Positions 9,287 through 17,125 of a stretch of 39,373 nucleotides of DNA are shown piece by piece. Source of the DNA: Candidatus Hydrogenedentota bacterium. Lineage in GTDB: Bacteria; Hydrogenedentota; Hydrogenedentia; Hydrogenedentales; CAILVY01. Location: contig JAKQOG010000259.1 in assembly GCA_029565395.1 (NCBI GenBank), positions 1 to 39,373 on the forward strand. The letters run 5' to 3'. The position numbers and the translations under genes were made by a program. Every line of letters starts with the position of its first letter. The stretch's first letter is position 1. Below the pieces are notes generated by a model. It saw only the letters and a program-made list of their open reading frames with translations, was not told the origin of the DNA and ran no database searches.

Positions 9287-10198
9287 ATGAAGCTTGCCAT
9301 ATTAAAACTTATCAGCCTTCTGGTGTTCCTGGGAGGAATAGTGCTCCTGGGGCTGAATTTTCACTGTAGCTATATTGAACAATATGTGAACCTGGCCTCC
9401 TCCTTCATTGGCACATGTCCCGTCTGCAACACGGTGGGCTTCTATGGCATTGCCGGAACAGTGTTACTCCTTGCCGGGTTGTATGGATTCCTGCCGTCTA
9501 TGAAACGAAAACGGCGGGTAACCTATCCCGGACCAAATGGAGAAACCACTGTTGAACTGGCCCCCATGGAAACCATGCTTACCCGCATCGTCGGAAATAT
9601 GCCTGAAGTAAAACGCATCCGAGTCTGTATAAAACCGGCTAAAGACAAGAAAAAAGTGGTCATTGTCTGCCATGTGATTCAGCAGCATCGTCCTGATACG
9701 TGCGCACGGGAAGTCCAGAACCTCATTACTCGATACATCAAAGAAACGGCGGTCACTACCCTGGGTTTGGATATCATTGGAGAAATTCAACTCACCGTCG
9801 ATGGGATAGATGCCAACCCCAAGGCGGTGAGCAAGGCGCTCCGCGAACAATTCACCGCCCCCGCCCTTGTGCGCATGGAATCGGAAGAAATTGAGATCCC
9901 GGTGATTCCTCAATCCTCCCTTCCGGGCCGGGAAGTCTCCGGAGATAGAGGCGAAACAGTTCCAGAAATACAAAGGCTCCAACCGCTTGACACGGAAATT
10001 GCCGCGGCGAAGCCAGACATATCCGCGGATATTCCCGCATCAAAAGAAGCCGTGGAGCCAGGGGAGTCCAGCCGGAGTGATTTTGACCTGATGGATGCCG
10101 GCGAACAGTCCCCCTTCGATTCGTTGGGCGAACCGCTCGTAAAAAAAGACGAAGAAGACGAAAACAACGGCAAAAAGAATCAAGAACCTTTGACTTGA
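9287..10198 (+). CDS. membrane-anchored Asp23/YqhY-like protein (AmaP-like) next to accBC
   Basis: A 303-residue protein with two N-terminal hydrophobic segments (about 5-25 and 48-68). An Asp23/DUF322-like domain spans roughly 85-190, and an acidic, low-complexity C-terminal tail follows. The two-helix anchor plus Asp23-like domain recalls AmaP, the membrane anchor of the alkaline shock protein. In Bacillus the Asp23-family gene yqhY sits just after accBC and yqhY mutants acquire suppressors in acc genes, so a role near acetyl-CoA carboxylase is a reasonable inference. The start at 9287 is fixed by AAGGAGAA at 9273-9280; an upstream in-frame ATG at 9239 has no such site. Domain assignment is from sequence feel, not a search. 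Confidence 0.65.
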   Translation: MKLAILKLISLLVFLGGIVLLGLNFHCSYIEQYVNLASSFIGTCPVCNTVGFYGIAGTVLLLAGLYGFLPSMKRKRRVTYPGPNGETTVELAPMETMLTRIVGNMPEVKRIRVCIKPAKDKKKVVIVCHVIQQHRPDTCAREVQNLITRYIKETAVTTLGLDIIGEIQLTVDGIDANPKAVSKALREQFTAPALVRMESEEIEIPVIPQSSLPGREVSGDRGETVPEIQRLQPLDTEIAAAKPDISADIPASKEAVEPGESSRSDFDLMDAGEQSPFDSLGEPLVKKDEEDENNGKKNQEPLT

Positions 10199-10238
10199 TG
10201 CGCATAAAACGCCTTTGAGTGGTTGTGAAAGTGGATTT

Positions 10239-11003
10239 ATGCTGACAAAACGTATTATCCCCTGTTTGGATGTCTCCGATGGACGCGTTGTGAAAGGCGT
10301 CAACTTCCTCGGTCTCCGGGATGCAGGCGATCCTGTTGAAATTGCGCGCCGCTATGACGAGGAAAAAGCCGACGAACTGGTCTTTCTCGATATTCGCGCC
10401 TCCACAGACAACCGCGATACCATGCTGGACGTGGTCCGAAGAACCGCGGAGCAGGTCTTCATGCCGCTGTGCGTGGGGGGCGGCATCCGATCCATCGAAG
10501 ATATCCGGCGTCTCTTAAACGCCGGCGCGGATAAAGTTTCCATCAACACACCGGCTATCACAAACCCAGACTTTATTGACGAATCCGCCTCCCGGTTTGG
10601 GTCCCAATGCATCGTCGTGGCCATCGACGCAAAATTTGAAGATGGACGCTATATCGTGCGAAGTCACGGCGGGCGTGATGGCGGGCGGCCCACCCCGCTG
10701 GAACCCATAGCATGGGCGCTGGAAGCCGAACGCCGCGGCGCAGGGGAAATCCTCTTAACGTGTATGGACAGCGATGGCACCAAAAAAGGCTATAACATCG
10801 AATTAACCCGGGCCATTGCCGATACCGTGGGCATTCCAGTCATTGCAAGTGGCGGCGCAGGCACGTTGGACCATTTGCGCGCCGCTTTGCAGGAAGGTGG
10901 TGCGGATGCCGCGCTGGCAGCCTCCATATTCCATTTTCAGGAACACACCATCCACGAAGCCAAGGAATATCTTGCAAAGCATGGCGTGCCTGTGCGATTC
11001 TAA
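10239..11003 (+). CDS. hisF: imidazole glycerol phosphate synthase cyclase subunit
   Basis: A 254-residue beta/alpha barrel that takes ammonia from HisH and converts PRFAR to imidazole glycerol phosphate and AICAR in histidine synthesis. The start MLTKRIIPCLDV is canonical, and the catalytic pair D11 (CLDV) and D130 (AIDAK) sits at the same numbers as in the Thermotoga enzyme. Phosphate-binding glycines (CVGGGI, ASGGAG) are present. A start at 10215 would add eight unlikely residues. No hisH gene is seen in the window, so the partner is encoded elsewhere. The gene is 40 bases after the Asp23-like gene and is followed by a structured leader before hisI. Confidence 0.97.
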   Translation: MLTKRIIPCLDVSDGRVVKGVNFLGLRDAGDPVEIARRYDEEKADELVFLDIRASTDNRDTMLDVVRRTAEQVFMPLCVGGGIRSIEDIRRLLNAGADKVSINTPAITNPDFIDESASRFGSQCIVVAIDAKFEDGRYIVRSHGGRDGGRPTPLEPIAWALEAERRGAGEILLTCMDSDGTKKGYNIELTRAIADTVGIPVIASGGAGTLDHLRAALQEGGADAALAASIFHFQEHTIHEAKEYLAKHGVPVRF

Positions 11004-11011
11004 CGAAGGAC

Positions 11012-11026
11012 GGCGGTGTAACCGCC
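11012..11026 (+). promoter_or_regulatory. short perfect hairpin just after hisF
   Basis: GGCGGT (11012-11017) and ACCGCC (11021-11026) form a 6-bp stem with a GTA loop, eight bases after the hisF stop. There is no T-run, so it is not a standard terminator. It may protect or shape the start of the hisI leader RNA. Confidence 0.35.
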
Positions 11027-11036
11027 CGTATAGAAG

Positions 11037-11127
11037 ACACGGAGAATTCAGCATGAGAACAGAGAGCGTTCCTTCCCGCCGATGGCGCATCCGCGCCTGA
11101 TGCTGCTCCGCGCTCTCCGTGTTTTTT
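11037..11127 (+). terminator. terminator-like long-range fold enclosing a leader ORF (candidate attenuator)
   Basis: ACACGGAGA (11037-11045) is complementary to TCTCCGTGT (11114-11122), and CAGCAT (11049-11054) to ATGCTG (11100-11105). A six-T run occupies 11122-11127. Inside lies a local hairpin GGCGC-ATCC-GCGCC (11084-11097). A competing partner for the 3' arm exists: GAGAGCG (11062-11068) pairs with CGCTCTC (11111-11117). Mutually exclusive arms, a T-run and an enclosed ORF are what an attenuator has. The fold would also hide the GGAGA ribosome site of the enclosed ORF. It precedes hisI-trpE-trpG. The logic is inferred. Confidence 0.45.
11053..11100 (+). CDS. candidate 15-residue leader peptide upstream of hisI-trpE-trpG
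   Basis: An ATG at 11053 follows GGAGA (11041-11045) with seven-base spacing and opens a 15-codon frame, MRTESVPSRRWRIRA, ending in TGA at 11098-11100. Five of the 15 residues are arginine and there is one tryptophan, but no histidine. It lies wholly inside the terminator-like fold at 11037-11127, so translation would disturb the fold. Classical trp leaders have two or three adjacent Trp codons; a single Trp after two Arg is weak as a sensor, so the effector could be arginine, tryptophan or neither. The ORF may also be chance; ribosome profiling or conservation would decide. Confidence 0.35.
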   Translation: MRTESVPSRRWRIRA

Positions 11128-11191
11128 GTCCGTGATTCCCAAATGCATATGCCCATTTGGACTCTCTCTTTAACGTGTAAGGAATAAACCC

Positions 11192-11557
11192 GTGAACGTC
11201 AATGAATTGCTCAAATTTGATGATAAAGGCCTCCTCTGCGCGGTGATCCAACACCACCAGACCGGCCAGGTGCTTATGGTCGGATATATGAATCAGGAAT
11301 CTCTGGAGATCACACTGAGAGAACAACGGGCTTGTTTTTGGTCCCGTTCCCGGCAAAAATTGTGGCGAAAGGGAGAAAGCTCTGGAAACGTCCTTGAAGT
11401 CAAAGAAATTCGTATCGACTGTGATGGGGACGCCCTGGTGCTGAAATGCGCTCCGGCCGGCCCCACCTGCCACACCAACGAAACCAGTTGCTTTTACCGC
11501 CTTGTGCATGGCGACGGCCACATCGAACTAGCCGGTGATGGAGTTGCCGAAAAATGA
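11192..11557 (+). CDS. hisI: phosphoribosyl-AMP cyclohydrolase
   Basis: A 121-residue monofunctional HisI that hydrolyses phosphoribosyl-AMP to ProFAR in histidine synthesis. The metal site DCDGDA (76-81) and the zinc cysteines C93 (PTCHT) and C100 are present. There is no HisE pyrophosphohydrolase domain, so HisE must be encoded separately. The GTG start at 11192 is supported by AAGGAA at 11179-11184. The gene is preceded by a 188-base structured leader and followed by trpE, whose ribosome site overlaps the hisI stop. Confidence 0.96.
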   Translation: MNVNELLKFDDKGLLCAVIQHHQTGQVLMVGYMNQESLEITLREQRACFWSRSRQKLWRKGESSGNVLEVKEIRIDCDGDALVLKCAPAGPTCHTNETSCFYRLVHGDGHIELAGDGVAEK

Positions 11558-11567
11558 GGAACGTAAC

Positions 11568-13055
11568 ATGATCCACCCAACCCTAGATCAATTCCGGGCG
11601 CTGGCCCGGCCCGGCGCCCTCGTGCCGGTCTATCAGGAAATTCTTGCGGACCTGGAAACCCCTGTAGCCGCATATATGAAAATCGCCCGGAATCAACCCT
11701 ACTCCTTTCTCCTCGAAAGCGTCGAACGCGCGGAAACCATCGGGAAATACTCCTTTCTGGGGGTGAACCCCTCCATCCTGTTCCGTTCAAAAGGCAAACA
11801 GGTAAGCATTCTCCGCAACGGCGTTGAAGATCTGAAAGAATCGGAAGATCCGCTGAAAGAGCTGCGTGCGTTGATGCGTCAATATCAGCCCGTTCCCATG
11901 GAAGGCTTGCCTGCCTTTCATGGCGGAGCCGTGGGGTACATGTCGTACGACCAGGTTCGCTTTTTCGAGCGCCTTCCCGACAACAACCCCGACCGCCTCG
12001 GACTGCCTGATCTCTATTTCATGATTACCGATACCATCCTTATTTTTGACCATGTCAAAAACAAAATCCTCATCGTATCCAACGTGCACGTCGGGGATAA
12101 TGCCGATGCCGCATATAACGAAGGCATCCGGAAATTACACGAATTGGAAACCAAGCTGCGCGGGCCGCTCATGGTCGCCACGGAACGGGTCTATCCCGGC
12201 GCTGCGGAAACGCCCATTGAATCCAATTTCGAACGGGAAGCCTTTTGCGACGCGGTCCGCAAAGCCAAAGAGTATATTTGCGCGGGCGATATCTTCCAAG
12301 TGGTGCTTTCCCAACGATTTCACCGAACCGTGTGCGCCAGCCCCGTCAATCTCTATCGCGCCCTGCGGTGCATCAATCCTTCCCCATACATGCTGCTCAT
12401 GCAGTTTCCTGAATGCGCCCTCGTAGGATCAAGCCCGGAAGTCATGACCCAGGTAATGAATGGCACCGTTATGGTGCGTCCCATTGCAGGCACCCGCCCG
12501 CGCGGCGCTACTCAGGAAGAAGATCTGGCCTTGGAGCAGGAACTAAAGAAGGACGAAAAGGAGCTTGCCGAACACATTATGCTGGTGGATTTAGGCCGGA
12601 ACGATATTGGGCGCATCAGCCAGGTAGGAACGGTTGCCCCCGTGCCCAATAAATTCAAGGTAATCGAGCGGTATTCCCATGTAATGCATATCGTAAGCGA
12701 AGTCGCGGGCCGCATGGAGGAAAATACCGACGCCTTTGACGCACTGGCCGCCACCTTCCCCATGGGCACGGTGAGCGGCGCGCCAAAAATCCGCGCTATG
12801 GAAATCATCGATGAACTGGAGCCGGATCGACGGGGTCCCTATTCCGGCGGGTGCGGGTACATTAGTTTCTCCGGCGACATGGACACCTGTATTCTCATCC
12901 GCACCATGATTCTAAAAGAGGGCGTGGCATACATTCAGGCGGGCGCGGGTATCGTGTATGACAGTGACCCCGACCGCGAATTTGAAGAAACCGTCAACAA
13001 GGCGAAAGCACTGTTCAAAGCCGTGGAATTCGCCGAGCGAGGACTCGAAACATGA
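11568..13055 (+). CDS. trpE: anthranilate synthase component I
   Basis: A 495-residue chorismate-using enzyme making anthranilate with ammonia from TrpG, the first committed step to tryptophan. The N-terminal LLESVE segment is the Trp feedback-binding signature that favours TrpE over PabB. The chorismate-binding domain has PIAGTRPRG, LVDLGRNDIGRI, TVSGAPKIRAMEII, GGCGYISF and AGAGIVYDSDP in the correct order. The ATG at 11568 has GAGGAA (11556-11561) overlapping the hisI stop with 6-base spacing; an in-frame ATG at 11535 inside hisI is less likely. It overlaps trpG by 4 bases. Direct Trp inhibition is expected from the LLES motif, in addition to any control by the leader upstream of hisI. Confidence 0.96.
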   Translation: MIHPTLDQFRALARPGALVPVYQEILADLETPVAAYMKIARNQPYSFLLESVERAETIGKYSFLGVNPSILFRSKGKQVSILRNGVEDLKESEDPLKELRALMRQYQPVPMEGLPAFHGGAVGYMSYDQVRFFERLPDNNPDRLGLPDLYFMITDTILIFDHVKNKILIVSNVHVGDNADAAYNEGIRKLHELETKLRGPLMVATERVYPGAAETPIESNFEREAFCDAVRKAKEYICAGDIFQVVLSQRFHRTVCASPVNLYRALRCINPSPYMLLMQFPECALVGSSPEVMTQVMNGTVMVRPIAGTRPRGATQEEDLALEQELKKDEKELAEHIMLVDLGRNDIGRISQVGTVAPVPNKFKVIERYSHVMHIVSEVAGRMEENTDAFDALAATFPMGTVSGAPKIRAMEIIDELEPDRRGPYSGGCGYISFSGDMDTCILIRTMILKEGVAYIQAGAGIVYDSDPDREFEETVNKAKALFKAVEFAERGLET

Positions 13056-13624
13056 TCGTACTCATCGACAATTACGATTCTTTCACGTATAACCTCGTGC
13101 AATATTTTGGAGAATTCGACAACAATATCCGGGTCTTCCGGAATGACGCCATTGACGTGGCCGGGGTGGACGCCCTCAAGCCTGCCCATATCGTCATTTC
13201 ACCAGGGCCGTGCACTCCGGCAGAGGCCGGCATCTCCGTTGAATTAATCCAAAGACTCGGACCGCGCTACCCCATTTTCGGGGTCTGCCTCGGGCATCAG
13301 AGTATCGGCGCCGCCTTTGGAGGGGATGTGGTGCGCGCCCAGCGCATCATGCACGGAAAAATCAGCCCCATAAAACATACGGGCGGAGGCCTCTTCGAGC
13401 ATGTTCCGTCGCCTTTCACGGCCACGCGATATCACTCCCTGATTATCAAACGCGAAACCTGCCCGAAGGACCTCGAAATTATTGCGGAAACGGCGGATAT
13501 GGGCGAAATTATGGCTGTACGGCACAAAACATACCCCGTATGGGGGGTGCAGTTTCACCCGGAAAGCATATTAACCGAGCATGGCAAGACCATGATACGC
13601 AACTTTCTCTCTCTGGCCCGCTAA
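13052..13624 (+). CDS. trpG: anthranilate/aminodeoxychorismate synthase glutamine amidotransferase
   Basis: A 190-residue class I glutamine amidotransferase that supplies ammonia to TrpE. The catalytic triad is visible: C79 in GVCLGHQ, H168 and E170 in FHPES. The N-terminal DNYDSFTYNL and the HGK segment (100-102) are typical of TrpG/PabA. The start overlaps the trpE stop by 4 bases, implying equal synthesis of the two subunits. In many bacteria this subunit also serves PabB for folate; no pabB is nearby. No clear intrinsic terminator follows the stop codon. Confidence 0.95.
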   Translation: MIVLIDNYDSFTYNLVQYFGEFDNNIRVFRNDAIDVAGVDALKPAHIVISPGPCTPAEAGISVELIQRLGPRYPIFGVCLGHQSIGAAFGGDVVRAQRIMHGKISPIKHTGGGLFEHVPSPFTATRYHSLIIKRETCPKDLEIIAETADMGEIMAVRHKTYPVWGVQFHPESILTEHGKTMIRNFLSLAR

Positions 13625-13661
13625 AGCCTATGGCAACCGGCCACTTAGAACCTTTTGACGT

Positions 13662-13690
13662 TTGACATTGCCTGCCGCGTGTGCTAGATT
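13662..13690 (+). promoter_or_regulatory. sigma70-type promoter before the tail-anchored coiled-coil gene
   Basis: TTGACA (13662-13667), a perfect -35, is followed after 17 bases by TAGATT (13685-13690), four of six matches to the -10 consensus. The predicted transcript would start about 40 bases ahead of the ATG at 13738, which has AAAGGAG upstream. This marks the start of a new transcription unit after trpG. Confidence 0.6.
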
Positions 13691-13737
13691 ACTTTTGTCG
13701 TTTTCGGGGCGGACTGTAAAAGGAGCTTGTCTATATC

Positions 13738-14310
13738 ATGGCGTTAAGCAAGAAACAACAGGCGGTTGTGGCGCAGATAGAGCGCCGGGTTGAGTTGTGC
13801 CGGGAATTTATGAATGACTGGCTGCTTTTTAACCAGATCATGAGTGCCTACCCCAGTCCAGGGGTGAATAAGGCCCAGCTCGAAAATCAATTCCTTAAAA
13901 TCAAGAGCAAGTTAGCGAGATCCCATAAGGTGCTCAAGGACACCCTGTTGGATGACTACAACCTTGATGGAAATACCATGAACATCGTTTCCGGCGCGAC
14001 CAGCCTCGAACAGATCTACACGCAATCGGAAGTGGCGGTGAAGAAACTCCAATCGGAGTGGCACCGCGCGTTCATCTCCATCAACGAAACCCTGGGGGCG
14101 CTGGAAGATAAAAAATCCCGCGCCGAAGCAGGAGAAAAGGTGTTTGTCGCCACGGCCGCAAACTTGGGCGGGGGAGTCAAATCCGGCGGAAAAAACAACA
14201 CCACCATCATTGTGATTGTCATTATCATCATCGTGGTCGGAGCCTTGATGGCTTTCACCCCGCTGGGAAGCGTGTATATGTCGTCGTTGCAACAGTTAAT
14301 AGGCCGCTAA
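13738..14310 (+). CDS. tail-anchored coiled-coil protein of unknown function
   Basis: A 190-residue protein I do not recognise. Residues 1-135 are charged and helical, with spaced hydrophobic residues suggesting coiled coils. A Gly-rich linker (about 143-155) follows, then a single very hydrophobic Ile/Val-rich segment (about 157-177) near the C-terminus and a short tail. There is no signal peptide, so the bulk should face the cytoplasm with the C-terminus in the membrane. Superficially it resembles LemA-type helical proteins turned around, but I cannot assign a family. The promoter at 13662-13690 and the AAAGGAG ribosome site make it a real gene. It is 48 bases before the HU-like gene. Confidence 0.7.
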   Translation: MALSKKQQAVVAQIERRVELCREFMNDWLLFNQIMSAYPSPGVNKAQLENQFLKIKSKLARSHKVLKDTLLDDYNLDGNTMNIVSGATSLEQIYTQSEVAVKKLQSEWHRAFISINETLGALEDKKSRAEAGEKVFVATAANLGGGVKSGGKNNTTIIVIVIIIIVVGALMAFTPLGSVYMSSLQQLIGR

Positions 14311-14358
14311 CGGAAACAGACGATTCGCAGAGCAAGGTATTCGTGAAAGGAGTTGCGG

Positions 14359-14670
14359 GTGACAAAACGCGAACTCGTGATGGATGTGGCGGAACGTTTG
14401 GGGCATACGCAAAATGAAGTTTCCGCAGTGGTGCAGGCCGCATTAGATACCATAAGTGATGTATTAGCCGATGGCGGACGGATCGAAATCCGGAACTTTG
14501 GCGTATTTGAAAGTAAAGTGCGCGAGGCCCGCGTCGGGAGAAATCCCCGCACGGGCGAAGCGGTGCCTATTACCGAAAAACGCGTGGCGATCTTTAAACC
14601 GGGAAAAGCGCTTAAAGAACAACTTGAGGCCCCTTCCGACCCCGCGCCGCCACCCAATCCCGTCCCCTGA
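14359..14670 (+). CDS. HU/IHF-family DNA-binding protein
   Basis: A 103-residue histone-like protein that would bind and bend DNA as a dimer. It has the helical N-terminal dimerisation part, the RNFGVFE core and the arm sequence GRNPRTGE that inserts in the minor groove. The last 15 residues add a Pro/Ala-rich tail beyond the usual 90-residue length. A GTG start at 14359 is chosen because AAAGGAG (14346-14352) lies 6 bases upstream; a TTG at 14353 is directly adjacent to that site and unlikely. HU versus IHF subunit cannot be settled. Confidence 0.93.
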   Translation: MTKRELVMDVAERLGHTQNEVSAVVQAALDTISDVLADGGRIEIRNFGVFESKVREARVGRNPRTGEAVPITEKRVAIFKPGKALKEQLEAPSDPAPPPNPVP

Positions 14671-14777
14671 AGGATACTTCTCCCTTAAGGGCCGCACAAT
14701 ATGGTTAACCAAAATAGAACTTGAAATCTTTCATGCCGCATACAAAAGCATGAGTATCAACCCTGGAGAACAAGGGC

Positions 14778-15635
14778 GTGCCGGTCGATGAAAAACGCAT
14801 GACATTCACCGAACATCTGGCGGAACTGCGCACTCGCATTATCCGTTCCGGAATATGCCTGTTTATCTGCATGATTATTTGCTATGCCCTTTCCAACTAC
14901 ATTCTGCAAATTCTCGCGCGGCCCCTCATGCCATTGGCGGAGAAAGGTATCATCCAAACCTCCAGCGAACCCAACTCGCCTGTGGAAAACAACTCCCAGA
15001 CACCCAATCCCAATACCGAAGCCCAAACGGAACCTTCGAAAAAAACTGTCAAACCCGTCTGGACCGTGCTCAACCCTCTGGAAATCGTATTTGTCCAACT
15101 GAAAACGGCCGCCTACATAGGATTTGTTCTGGCCTTTCCCTTTATTGCATGGCAAGTGTGTGCGTTTATATTCCCCGGATTAAGGGAAAGCGAGCGGCGA
15201 GTGGTCAAAGTGTTGATTTTTGGATGTAGCGGGCTGGCCATTGTAGGCGTGGCCGTAGCCTATTTTGGCGTGCTTCCCCTCGTACTGCCCTATATGATGC
15301 TATGGGTTCCGGAAGGTTGGCAGATTCAACTTCGCGCCAATGAAACCATTTCCATGATACTTCTTTTTCTGGCGGGGTTCGCCGTGGCTTTCCAATTTCC
15401 CATGGCGGTTATGATCCTGGTGTTTATGGGCTTTCTATCCCCTGCCGTTCTAAAAAAGCAGCGGAAGTTCGCATTTGTAATCATTGCAGTCATTGCAGCC
15501 GTTCTAACCCCTCCAGATCCGGGTTCCATGATGATTATGATGCTGCCGCTCGTTGCAATGTATGAAATAAGCATCTGGTTGTCGTATCTTGTTATCAGAA
15601 GAAAAAAACAGGCCGCCGCGGCCAGTCAGGCATAA
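14778..15635 (+). CDS. tatC: Tat protein translocase subunit TatC with an enlarged first periplasmic loop
   Basis: A 285-residue TatC, the core receptor for twin-arginine signal peptides. The N-terminal TFTEHLAELRTRI, the later FPFIAWQVCAFIFPGLRESERR-like cytoplasmic-entry motif and six hydrophobic helices are visible. The first periplasmic loop, after helix 1, contains about 30-35 additional Ser/Asn/Pro/Glu/Thr residues (about 66-98) compared with E. coli TatC. A GTG start at 14778 has GGAGAA at 14765-14770; an ATG at 14799 is the alternative. It is followed after 5 bases by the tatB-like gene. The exported TIM-barrel protein further downstream has a Tat-like SRREW signal and is a plausible substrate. 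Confidence 0.95.
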   Translation: MPVDEKRMTFTEHLAELRTRIIRSGICLFICMIICYALSNYILQILARPLMPLAEKGIIQTSSEPNSPVENNSQTPNPNTEAQTEPSKKTVKPVWTVLNPLEIVFVQLKTAAYIGFVLAFPFIAWQVCAFIFPGLRESERRVVKVLIFGCSGLAIVGVAVAYFGVLPLVLPYMMLWVPEGWQIQLRANETISMILLFLAGFAVAFQFPMAVMILVFMGFLSPAVLKKQRKFAFVIIAVIAAVLTPPDPGSMMIMMLPLVAMYEISIWLSYLVIRRKKQAAAASQA

Positions 15636-15640
15636 ATACC

Positions 15641-16084
15641 ATGATGGGCGTGGGTTTCACAGAGATGCTGATTGTTGCGGGGATCGCCCTTGTGTTTCTG
15701 GGACCCGAGAAATTCCCCGACTTCGCAAAAATTTTCATCCGGACCGTTCGCGACGTGCGCAACTATATGGATGACGTGAAAGAGGAGGTGGCGAAGGAAG
15801 TGCTGCCTATGAAGGAGGAGCTAAAACAGCTCGGACGCTACGACGCGGAAACGTACATCAATAAGCTGATGGAAGATGATGATGATGAAAAAAGCGATTC
15901 AACAAGCTCGCAGGCGTCCACCTCAGATACCTTTTCTACAGATAAGACAGGCGTCACCCCCGAACCTCACGACGGGGGAAACTACTCGCAACCCAAAGCG
16001 GATGAACCACCTCCCGAATCGGCCCCTCAACCTGAGTCCGGCGAGGAGGAAACCATTGAACAACCTGAGCGCCTGGATGGATAG
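15641..16084 (+). CDS. tatB: TatA/TatB-family translocase subunit, TatB-like
   Basis: A 147-residue single-span Tat component. The start MGVGFTEMLIVAGIALVFLG followed by PEKFP matches the N-terminal helix and hinge of the family. GF-x-E in the helix is more like E. coli TatB (GFSELLLV) than TatA. An amphipathic helix (about 28-60) follows, and then a long acidic, Ser/Pro-rich tail. It follows tatC closely in the reverse of the E. coli order. The assignment to TatB rather than TatA is an inference from the helix glutamate and the length. Confidence 0.85.
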   Translation: MMGVGFTEMLIVAGIALVFLGPEKFPDFAKIFIRTVRDVRNYMDDVKEEVAKEVLPMKEELKQLGRYDAETYINKLMEDDDDEKSDSTSSQASTSDTFSTDKTGVTPEPHDGGNYSQPKADEPPPESAPQPESGEEETIEQPERLDG

Positions 16085-16089
16085 TACGA

Positions 16090-16977
16090 ATGCTTACCGA
16101 TAACGTTTTACATCTGATTGGAAATACCCCCCTGATTCGTTTGAAAAACGAGAATGTCTACGCGAAAGCCGAGTTCTTGAATCCCGGCGGAAGCATTAAA
16201 GACCGCGTGGCTCTGGCCATGATTGAGGGCGCCGAGCGCGATGGAAAGCTGAACCCCGATTCCATTATCGCCGAACCTACCTCCGGGAACACCGGTATTG
16301 GCATTGCGCTCGTGGGCAGGCTCAAGGGTTACAAAGTCTGCATCGTCATGCCTGAAAACATGAGCGAGGAACGCAAAAAACTGATCCGCGCCCTGGGAGC
16401 GGAACTGGTCCTGACACCTGCAGAAGAAAGTATTGGAGGAGCCGTCAAGCGCGTGCAGGAAATGAAAGCGGCCAATCCCAAGGTGTTTGTTCCGCAACAG
16501 TTTGAAAACCCGGAAAACCCGCGCATCCACTACGAAGAGACCGCGCATGAATTATGGCGCCAGACCAGCGGTGATATTGCCTGCTTTGTAGCCGGCGTTG
16601 GAAGCGGCGGCACCTTGCAGGGCGTGGGTACTTTCCTCAAGGAACACAAACCCGGCGTCCGCATCGCCGCTGTTGAGCCCAAAAATGTTTCCGCGCTCCT
16701 TGGCCATGAACCGGGCCTTCACCAGATTCAGGGGATTGGTGATGGGTTTATTCCCGCTATATTAGATGTAAAACTGGTGGATGAAGTCGTCGAGGTGACC
16801 GACGAAGACGCTATTGAAACCGCCCGGCAACTCGGCCGGGATTACGGCCTTCTGGTGGGTATTTCTGCAGGAGCCAATGTATGGGCCGCCCGCCAACTCG
16901 CACTACGCATCCCAGGCAACATCACCACCGTCCTCCCCGACCGCGCCGAACGCTACTTCAGCACCTCGCTGATGTAA
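16090..16977 (+). CDS. cysteine synthase (CysK/CysM family)
   Basis: A 295-residue PLP enzyme of fold type II that makes cysteine from O-acetylserine (or O-phosphoserine) and sulfide. The PLP lysine is K37 in NPGGSIKDRVA, the substrate loop is PTSGNTGIG (63-71), and the PLP-phosphate glycine loop GVGSGGT is present. It is slightly shorter than typical CysK, and the CysM-like character is not certain, so no symbol is given. It starts 5 bases after tatB. Cysteine supply is relevant to the thiol-heavy arsenic operon downstream, but that is only context. Confidence 0.92.
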   Translation: MLTDNVLHLIGNTPLIRLKNENVYAKAEFLNPGGSIKDRVALAMIEGAERDGKLNPDSIIAEPTSGNTGIGIALVGRLKGYKVCIVMPENMSEERKKLIRALGAELVLTPAEESIGGAVKRVQEMKAANPKVFVPQQFENPENPRIHYEETAHELWRQTSGDIACFVAGVGSGGTLQGVGTFLKEHKPGVRIAAVEPKNVSALLGHEPGLHQIQGIGDGFIPAILDVKLVDEVVEVTDEDAIETARQLGRDYGLLVGISAGANVWAARQLALRIPGNITTVLPDRAERYFSTSLM

Positions 16978-17044
16978 GTTGGCAATTTGCAGAATCGATT
17001 TATTTCAGAACCCAAATGAATGTGTTACATCAATAATGCCCTCC

Positions 17045-17074
17045 TTGACGCAATTGTGGAAATCGTGCGAAAAT
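17045..17074 (+). promoter_or_regulatory. possible promoter for hicB-hicA
   Basis: TTGACG (17045-17050) and GAAAAT (17069-17074) lie 18 bases apart, about 50 bases before hicB. Five and four of six consensus positions match. No convincing HicB operator was found. Confidence 0.3.
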
Positions 17075-17125
17075 CTAGGCGGACAAAGAATGCAAGACAT
17101 GGTATAGATACATAAAGGAGCGTTC

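Noticed and set aside
14687..14705. Palindrome CCCTTAAGGG after the HU-like gene
   Set aside because: Too short, no loop and no T-run; no evidence for a terminator or binding site.
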